Shown here in pieces: positions 5,918 through 10,389 of a stretch of 10,389 bases of DNA. Origin of the DNA: DAIDKA01 sp049792815. GTDB lineage: Bacteria; Pseudomonadota; Gammaproteobacteria; Steroidobacterales; Steroidobacteraceae. Positions within the stretch are counted from its first letter, which is position 1; each line of letters begins with the position of its first letter. The position numbers were made by a program, and so were the translations under genes. Under the pieces are notes generated by a model that was given only the letters and a program-made list of their open reading frames with translations, was not told the origin of the DNA and searched no databases. The stretch covers positions 1 through 10,389 of the forward strand of contig JBARBG010000197.1 of the NCBI GenBank assembly GCA_049792815.1, given 5' to 3'.

Positions 5918-6802
5918 CTAGGCACCAAGCGCTCCCTGCAGTTCCTTGATCTCATCCTTCGATTCGAGAATGATTTTGCCGTAGGTGGTGACATCCACCG
6001 CCATGCGGTCGGCGGCCGCCACGCCCTGCATGTTCAGTTCAATGGATTCCGGGAACTCCTGGTAGCTGAACATCAGGTGCGCCACCGTGAGCACATCCGA
6101 CATGTCGGGCGGGCCGCTGTGGCGGCGTTCCAGGTCCTCGTATTCACTCACGGCCAGGACGATGTCCTCGGCAATCTCCCAGTTCTCCAGCAGCGCCTTC
6201 GCGACGCTCACGTGCCAGTCACGGACGATGGTCTCGTAGACCGGCCGGTCGGCAAACAGCGCCGGGTGCTTGTGGGCGCGCGTCAGAATGTAGAGCTCTC
6301 CGACCCCGTGCAACAGGCCTGCCAGCAGTGCGGAATCGGGGTTGAGTTTGGTCACCCGCCGCGCCACTACGTTGGCCATGGCGGCGGTGCCCGAACAACG
6401 ATGCCACAGTGCCTGCAGAGGCGCCTCGAGCCCCTTGAGCTCGTCGGCCTTCTTCATCTGCGCCATGGCAAAGGCGATGGCCGCGCTGCGCACCGTGTTC
6501 AGTCCCATGTGCTGGACCGCGTTGCGCAGGTCCTTGACCGGACGGCCGCTGCGGTTCATCGCCACCGAGTTCGCGACCTGCAGCAACCGGGCGGCGAGCG
6601 TCGGCTCTGAGCCGACCACACGTACCACCATGTCGAGGTTCACGTCATCGTCGGACAGCACCTTGCGGACCTTGACGGCGATGTCCGGAAAGCAGGGTAA
6701 CTCGACCTTGCCCGAGGACAGTTCCTGAGCCAGGTACTGCACGAATTCAAAGGCAGCCTTGTTTGAGTTGCCCGATCCGGATTGAGCTGTCGTGCCTGTC
6801 AT
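5918..6802 (-). CDS. HDOD-domain protein, paralogue of its downstream neighbour
   Basis: A 294-residue single-domain HDOD protein. It has the same order of motifs as the gene at 5013-5891: AAFEFVQYLAQEL, LPCFPDIAVKVRKVL (35-49), EPTLAARLLQVANSVA (66-81), GLNTVRSAA (100-108), and DSALLAGLLHGVGELYILT (156-174). The HD position reads His165-Gly166, so the catalytic aspartate is missing here as well. The region DWHVSVAKALLENW (195-208) is shared with the paralogue. The ATG at 6800-6802 is preceded by AAGGA about 8 bases away. It begins 33 bases after the cheB stop, so it is probably cotranscribed with the chemotaxis genes. HDOD proteins near che genes are usually regarded as signalling adaptors, but no partner can be read from this sequence. 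Confidence 0.92.
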   Translation of the reverse strand: MTGTTAQSGSGNSNKAAFEFVQYLAQELSSGKVELPCFPDIAVKVRKVLSDDDVNLDMVVRVVGSEPTLAARLLQVANSVAMNRSGRPVKDLRNAVQHMGLNTVRSAAIAFAMAQMKKADELKGLEAPLQALWHRCSGTAAMANVVARRVTKLNPDSALLAGLLHGVGELYILTRAHKHPALFADRPVYETIVRDWHVSVAKALLENWEIAEDIVLAVSEYEDLERRHSGPPDMSDVLTVAHLMFSYQEFPESIELNMQGVAAADRMAVDVTTYGKIILESKDEIKELQGALGA

Positions 6803-6835
6803 AGGTGGTCCTTGCGCATGTTTGAGCTGACCATA

Positions 6836-7930
6836 TCAGGCCAGGCGGCTCGTGCGCGTGATGTCCATCGCAGCTACGAGACTCATCAGTTTGGCGGCCA
6901 CGGCCGATACCGGCAGCACCAGTTGTGCCGCTCCCAGCGACACCGCTTCGCCCGGCATGCCCCAGACGACGCTGCTGGCCTCATCCTGGGCAATGGTCAG
7001 GCTGCCGGCGGTGCGCATCTGCAGCAGTCCCTGGGCACCGTCCCGGCCCATACCGGTCAGCAGCACGCCGATGGAGCGCGGGCCGGCCGCCTCGGCCACG
7101 GACTGGAACAGCACGTCCACCGAGGGCCGGTGGCGGTTCACGGCGGCGCTGTGATCCAGGCGGCACACATAGCGGGCACCGGAGCGCTCGACCCGCAGAT
7201 GGCAGTCGCCGGGGGCCACATAGGCATGCCCCGCCAGTATCTGCTGGCCGTCAGCGGCCTCCTGGACCCGCAGCGCGCTGGTGTCGTTGAGGCGCCGGGC
7301 AAAGGCGGCGCTGAAAGCCTTCGGAATATGCTGGGTGATGAGTGTGCCGGGCGCATCTGCGGGCAGCCCGGCCAGCATCTCGCGGATGGCTTCCGTGCCG
7401 CCCGTGGAGGCGCCGACCGCGAGGATGACATCGGTGGTACTCACCTGAGCGGGCGGGCGCGCTGACTTGGGTGCCGTGACGGTCGCGGCCGCGCGCGTCG
7501 CACGTACGCCGATGCGCGCGGCCGCCTTGACCTTGGCGATCAGGTCGCCGGCGTAGTCGCGCAAGGTGGCGCCGAGATCAACATGCGGCTTGGGCAGGAA
7601 GTCGACTGCGCCCACGGCGAGCGCCTCGAGCGTCACTTCGGCACCACGCTCGGTCAGGGATGACACCATCACCACGGGCATGGGCCGCAGGCGCATGAGA
7701 TTGCGCAGGAAGGTCAGGCCATCCATGCGCGGCATCTCCACGTCCAGCGTCAGTACGTCGGGATTGAGCCGCCGGATCATCTCGCGCGCCACATGCGCAT
7801 CGCTGGCGCAGCCCACGACTTCGATGCCCGGATCGGCGCTGAGGATTTCGGTGATGATCTGGCGCGCATAGGCCGAATCATCGATGATCAGCACCCGCAC
7901 TTTCGCCGGGGACGTACGCAGGTCCGTCAC
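6836..7930 (-). CDS. cheB: Chemotaxis response regulator protein-glutamate methylesterase CheB
   Basis: CheB removes methyl groups from receptor glutamates, and deamidates some glutamines, when phosphorylated by CheA. The 364-residue protein has a receiver domain (about 10-130) with the acidic pair Asp17-Asp18, phospho-acceptor Asp63 in LTLDVEMPRMDGL, Ser90/Ser91 and Lys114 in DFLPKP. A Thr/Ala/Pro-rich linker (about 140-165) leads to the methylesterase domain (about 167-360). Its catalytic triad is visible: Ser175 in GASTGG, His201 in TQHIPKAF and Asp297 in GMGRDGA. All key residues are present, so it should be active. The start is GTG at 7928-7930, overlapping the cheD stop by 4 bases (GTGA), with GGAG inside the end of cheD as ribosome site. 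This overlap suggests translational coupling of CheD and CheB. Confidence 0.97.
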   Translation of the reverse strand: MTDLRTSPAKVRVLIIDDSAYARQIITEILSADPGIEVVGCASDAHVAREMIRRLNPDVLTLDVEMPRMDGLTFLRNLMRLRPMPVVMVSSLTERGAEVTLEALAVGAVDFLPKPHVDLGATLRDYAGDLIAKVKAAARIGVRATRAAATVTAPKSARPPAQVSTTDVILAVGASTGGTEAIREMLAGLPADAPGTLITQHIPKAFSAAFARRLNDTSALRVQEAADGQQILAGHAYVAPGDCHLRVERSGARYVCRLDHSAAVNRHRPSVDVLFQSVAEAAGPRSIGVLLTGMGRDGAQGLLQMRTAGSLTIAQDEASSVVWGMPGEAVSLGAAQLVLPVSAVAAKLMSLVAAMDITRTSRLA

Positions 7931-8592
7931 TTGAAGATCTCCACCGGGCTTTCGTTCGGATCCTCGCTCAGCTGCTCCAGGTAGTAGAGCTCGCGATCGG
8001 CAATACTGCGGTTCTCGATGGGCGGCAGTTTCATCACCCGCGCGCGACCGGTGGCCGGAAAATACACCAGCTTGCGCGGCTGAATGCCGCCCAGGTCCTG
8101 TGCCGCCAGGCGCATGCCTTCGGTTCGCACCCAGGAGTGGATGAAGGCAATATTGCGCGCGCCGATGTCGATCATCGGTTTGAGAATGCGACCGCCACCG
8201 AATACCTTCAATTCAAGGCGTGGACGCTGGGCGCCGTGGCGGGCGAGGTGGTTGATCAGGGACTCCATCGCAAAGCAGCCGTAGCGATTCATCTGACTGA
8301 TGGGGGAGTCGGGGTGGGCGCCGCCGCCCTGGCCCCGTTCCGGCAGCATGAAGTGGTTCATGCCACCCAGGCCGGTTTCCGGATCACGGATGCAGGCGGA
8401 AATGCAGGACCCCAGAACGGTGATGATGGCTTCGTCATGGCGCGTGACATAGCACTCGCCGGGCAGCAGCTTCACGGTCCAGCGCCCGGTGTCGCGCTCC
8501 CAGAAGCGCGGGGCATCGGCGAAGCCGGGCAGCCCTTCGAAACTTGCGGAACCCGGGGGCGGCGAGGTGTTTTGATCAGTCACGTTCATCAT
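7927..8592 (-). CDS. cheD: Chemoreceptor glutamine deamidase CheD
   Basis: CheD converts specific receptor glutamines to glutamates, tuning receptor activity and making new methylation sites. The 221-residue product has the family core at about 38-190: LLPGECYVTR, then the catalytic Cys63 in VLGSCISACIRD, and His80 in GGMNHFMLP, followed by FGGG and NIAFIHSWVRTEGMRLAAQDLGG split across about 131-170. The first 30 residues are a Pro/Ser-rich extension and the C-terminus runs about 30 residues past the usual core (GRARVMKLPPIENRS onwards). Two adjacent ATGs (8590-8592 and 8587-8589) are possible; neither has a clear ribosome site, but the start lies only 2 bases after the cheR stop, so reinitiation is likely. 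Its 3' end overlaps cheB. Confidence 0.96.
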   Translation of the reverse strand: MMNVTDQNTSPPPGSASFEGLPGFADAPRFWERDTGRWTVKLLPGECYVTRHDEAIITVLGSCISACIRDPETGLGGMNHFMLPERGQGGGAHPDSPISQMNRYGCFAMESLINHLARHGAQRPRLELKVFGGGRILKPMIDIGARNIAFIHSWVRTEGMRLAAQDLGGIQPRKLVYFPATGRARVMKLPPIENRSIADRELYYLEQLSEDPNESPVEIFK

Positions 8593-8594
8593 GG

Positions 8595-9503
8595 TCAGCG
8601 GCGCAGGTAGGTGGTTCGGCCAATGGACTCATAGTCATCGCTGACGCTGAGCAGACTCTCGGAGTGTCCGAGGTAAAGCAGGTCGCCCGGACGCTGCAGG
8701 GGCGCGATCCTGGCAAACAGGTCCCGCTGCGTGTCCTTGTCGAAATAGATCACCGTGTTGCGACAGAACACAACGTCCAGGGGACCGGACATCGGCAGGG
8801 TCTGCATGAGGTTCAGTTGCTTGAAGGTCACGAGGCTGCGAACTTCGGGGCGCACGACGTAGACGGTTTGGTCCCGCTGCTTGTGCTCGGTGAAAAAGCG
8901 CCGCAGGCGCCCGTCCGACAGTCCCTTGACCCGATCGGGCAGGTAGTGCCCGGTCGCGGCGGTGGCCATCATGTCCGAGTCCAGGTCGGTCGCCAGAATC
9001 CGCACGTTCCAGTTCTGGGCCTCGGGCAGCGCTTCGAGCACGGTCATGGCGATCGAATACGCTTCCTCGCCGCTGGAGCAGCCGGCGGACCAGATTCGCA
9101 GGCGGCGCTCGCCGGCGCGGTCGCGAAAGGCGGGCAGCACCTGGTCGCGCAGATGTTCGAAATGATGCGGTTCGCGGAAAAAGGCCGTCAGGTTGGTCGT
9201 GATGGCATTGCACATGCGGACCTGTTCGAGCGAATCTCCCGCCACGATGCGCCGGTATTCGCGAAAGGTGCGGATGCCAAGCGCCCGCAGCCGCACCGCC
9301 AGCCGGCCATACACCAGCTCGCGTTTCTGCCGCGTCAGATTGATGCCGGTCAGCGCCTTCACCTGGACCCTGATGGCCTCGAAGTCCTGGTCATCAAAGG
9401 CGAATTCGCGCAGCCGCGCGCTGCTGTCGGAGGCACGCTGCCTGTCATTCCCATCCGCCGCAAGCGGCGCGGCGCTGGTTACTCGCACATCCGGGCTCGC
9501 CAT
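8595..9503 (-). CDS. cheR: Chemotaxis protein methyltransferase CheR
   Basis: CheR uses S-adenosylmethionine to methylate glutamates on chemoreceptors. The 302-residue product has a Ser/Ala/Asp-rich N-terminal tail (1-34), the small helical CheR N-domain (about 35-95), then the methyltransferase domain: ITTNLTAFFREPHHF (101-115), SAM-binding motif IWSAGCSSGEEAYS (137-150), ILATDLD (169-175), FCRNTVIYFD (246-255) and YLGHSESL (277-284). The usual FCRNV/I is FCRNT here, a mild change unlikely to abolish activity. GAGGAA lies about 8 bases before the ATG at 9501-9503. It follows the small secreted-protein gene by 9 bases. The truncated receptor at the right edge ends in a pentapeptide of the type that docks CheR. 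Confidence 0.97.
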   Translation of the reverse strand: MASPDVRVTSAAPLAADGNDRQRASDSSARLREFAFDDQDFEAIRVQVKALTGINLTRQKRELVYGRLAVRLRALGIRTFREYRRIVAGDSLEQVRMCNAITTNLTAFFREPHHFEHLRDQVLPAFRDRAGERRLRIWSAGCSSGEEAYSIAMTVLEALPEAQNWNVRILATDLDSDMMATAATGHYLPDRVKGLSDGRLRRFFTEHKQRDQTVYVVRPEVRSLVTFKQLNLMQTLPMSGPLDVVFCRNTVIYFDKDTQRDLFARIAPLQRPGDLLYLGHSESLLSVSDDYESIGRTTYLRR

Positions 9504-9512
9504 GTCATTTCC

Positions 9513-9851
9513 TCAGGTATGCCGGGCCTTGAAACGGCGGACCTGCTCATTGAATTTGGCAACCATGATTTCAAGCTGATTCAGGGCCATGGTGCGCCGA
9601 ACCATCTGCGCATCGTTGGTGATGTGATTCTGCCGCTGCTCGAAATCCAGGCACTTGGTGTACTCGTCCACATCCTCGTTGTATTGCTTGAAGGTACGCA
9701 TGGCGGCGAGCATTTCCTGCTGATTGGCCGAATCGCCATCCGGAATGTGGTTGGGCGGGGCCGGCAGCAGGCAATCGGCATGGGCGCTCGCCGAGTACAG
9801 CAGCGTTGCGGCCAGCAGCGCGGGCACCAGGAGGATCAGACGACGCAACAT
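9513..9851 (-). CDS. Small secreted protein of unknown function inside the chemotaxis operon
   Basis: This 112-residue protein has a clear Sec signal peptide: MLRR, hydrophobic core LILLVPALLAATLLY, and likely cleavage after ASAHA (residue 25). The mature part has about 87 residues with cysteines at 27 and 67 that could form a disulfide. It carries the pattern IPDGDSANQQEMLAAMRTFK (36-55) followed by Y-C spacing (YNEDVDEYTKC). From about 42 to 110 it looks helical and charged. I recall similar IPDG-(x)n-EM-AA-(x)n-Y-C proteins of unknown function in other proteobacteria, but cannot name a family with certainty. There is no lipobox, so it is probably a soluble periplasmic protein. GGAAG lies 8 bases before the ATG at 9849-9851. 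It sits 15 bases after cheY and 9 before cheR, so it must be cotranscribed with cytoplasmic chemotaxis genes, an unusual location for an exported protein. Confidence 0.85.
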   Translation of the reverse strand: MLRRLILLVPALLAATLLYSASAHADCLLPAPPNHIPDGDSANQQEMLAAMRTFKQYNEDVDEYTKCLDFEQRQNHITNDAQMVRRTMALNQLEIMVAKFNEQVRRFKARHT

Positions 9852-9866
9852 CGCGGTACTTCCGTG

Positions 9867-10229
9867 TCAGTTCAGCAGCTGGGCGACGGCTTCGATCAGC
9901 CGCTGCGGATTGAATGGCTTGACCACCCAGGCGGTGGCACCGGCTTCGCGGCCGGAGCGTTTGACCTCCGCGGTCGCTTCCGTCGTCAGCGCAATCATCG
10001 GTATGGTGCGGTACGCCGGCAGCTGGCGCAGATTGCGGGTCAGCGTCAGGCCATCCATGACCGGCATATTCACGTCCGTGATCACCATGTCGAAGACCTG
10101 GGTGGCCGCGATGCGCAGCGCCTCCTCGCCATTGGCGGCCTGAGTGACCACGTGACCGGCGTCGACCAAAGTGGCCTTGACCATCTGGCGCATCACGGGC
10201 GAATCATCCACTGTCAGAATGCGGGCCAT
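9867..10229 (-). CDS. cheY: Chemotaxis response regulator CheY
   Basis: This is a single-domain receiver of 120 residues, the length of CheY. It has Asp8-Asp9 (TVDDSPVMRQMV), phospho-acceptor Asp52 (MVITDVNMPVMDG), Thr82 (IALTTEA) and Lys104 (VVKPF), so it can be phosphorylated. Position 101, the aromatic switch residue, is Trp instead of the Tyr or Phe of classical motor-binding CheY. It either acts at the flagellar motor or serves as a pathway-specific or phosphate-sink CheY; the sequence does not decide. The ATG at 10227-10229 is preceded by AGGAG at 6 bases; the frame is open to 10313, but that extension lies in the receptor gene and has no support. It follows the receptor stop by 49 bases and is the first complete gene of the visible operon. 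Confidence 0.95.
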   Translation of the reverse strand: MARILTVDDSPVMRQMVKATLVDAGHVVTQAANGEEALRIAATQVFDMVITDVNMPVMDGLTLTRNLRQLPAYRTIPMIALTTEATAEVKRSGREAGATAWVVKPFNPQRLIEAVAQLLN

Positions 10230-10279
10230 GATCGGCTCCTGTGCCTGGGCACGTCGGTGTAGTAGGGCAAGCTGTTCAT
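10214..10279 (-). other. 21-codon open frame bridging the receptor stop and the cheY start
   Basis: An ATG at 10277-10279 overlaps the receptor stop codon (TGATG) and opens a 21-residue frame (MNSLPYYTDVP, then a basic end) whose TGA at 10214-10216 lies just inside cheY. It could carry terminating ribosomes across the 49-base gap to the cheY ribosome site. It may equally be a chance frame; no ribosome site or conserved motif supports it as a protein. Confidence 0.2.
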
Positions 10280-10389
10280 CAGAATTCCTTCCAATCCATA
10301 TCGTCGTCGACAACCTTGGCGAAGCGCGGGGCGGCCGTGGCTGCGGCGGCCCGCGCCGCGGGCCGCGCGTTCCAGGGGCGGTCCGAAGC
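10279..10389 (-). CDS. Methyl-accepting chemotaxis protein, C-terminal tail only
   Basis: The last 36 codons of a gene whose body lies beyond the right edge. They read ASDRPWNARPAARAAAATAA, then PRFAKVVDDDMDWKEF and TGA at 10279-10281. The RPW near the start, an Ala/Pro-rich flexible linker and an acidic end finishing in DWKEF match the tail of chemoreceptors. E. coli Tar and Tsr end in NWETF and a P. aeruginosa receptor in GWEEF, the pentapeptides that tether CheR (and CheB). The Trp and final Phe that dominate binding are both present. The presence of cheR, cheD and cheB downstream supports this reading. The rest of the receptor, including its sensing domain, cannot be seen. Confidence 0.78.
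   Translation of the reverse strand, partial: ASDRPWNARPAARAAAATAAPRFAKVVDDDMDWKEF

Noticed and set aside
8544..10262. A 572-codon open frame on the plus strand across the chemotaxis genes
   Set aside because: It is antisense to cheR, the secreted protein and cheY, whose catalytic and signature motifs are intact. Its product is low in complexity and rich in Gly, His, Arg and Gln, as expected from the opposite strand of GC-rich genes.
10230..10313. N-terminal extension of CheY to an ATG at 10313
   Set aside because: The extension lies in another frame of the receptor tail, while the internal ATG at 10229 has AGGAG at good spacing and gives the standard CheY length.
1..10389. Mobile elements, CRISPR arrays, tRNA or rRNA genes
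   Set aside because: I saw no transposase or integrase motifs, spaced direct repeats or RNA-gene signatures. Almost all of the window is accounted for by motility genes.

Overview
The window is a flagellar and chemotaxis gene block from a GC-rich (about two thirds G+C by eye) motile Gram-negative bacterium, most likely a gammaproteobacterium with a sigma-54/sigma-28 flagellar hierarchy of the Pseudomonas/Vibrio/Xanthomonas type. Two things point there: candidate sigma-54 sites in front of the rod/hook and flgA genes with FliA-type sites in front of the flgM genes, and a chemotaxis cluster with cheD and cheB. I cannot name the genus from sequence alone.

Layout. Positions 1-2778 (minus strand) hold flgB-flgC-flgD-flgE, with the last codons of flgE cut off at base 1. 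A 199-bp divergent control region (2779-2977) carries one candidate sigma-54 promoter for each direction and a perfect 7-bp inverted repeat between them. Positions 2978-4996 (plus strand) hold flgA, a flgM-like gene, flgN, and a second flgM-like gene with its own near-consensus FliA promoter. The two flgM-like genes flanking flgN are the most unusual part of the flagellar section. The plus-strand genes converge on the minus-strand genes with a 16-bp gap at 4997-5012.

Positions 5013-10389 (minus strand, transcribed right to left) look like one chemotaxis operon: the 3' end of a methyl-accepting chemotaxis receptor ending in an aromatic CheR/CheB-tether-type pentapeptide, then cheY, a small secreted protein of unknown function, cheR, cheD, cheB and two tandem HDOD-domain genes. 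Gaps are at most about 50 bp, and cheD/cheB overlap by 4 bp.

How the genes work together. FlgB and FlgC build the rod, FlgD caps the growing hook made of FlgE, and FlgA is the periplasmic chaperone for P-ring assembly. FlgM holds FliA (sigma-28) inactive until the hook is finished, and FlgN chaperones the hook-filament junction proteins. The receptor signals through CheA (not in the window) to CheY, while CheR, CheB and CheD adapt the receptor by methylation, demethylation/deamidation and deamidation. The HDOD proteins and the small secreted protein are the parts whose roles are not explained by standard models. Apart from these, the region is an ordinary motility locus; I saw no mobile element, CRISPR array, tRNA or rRNA.
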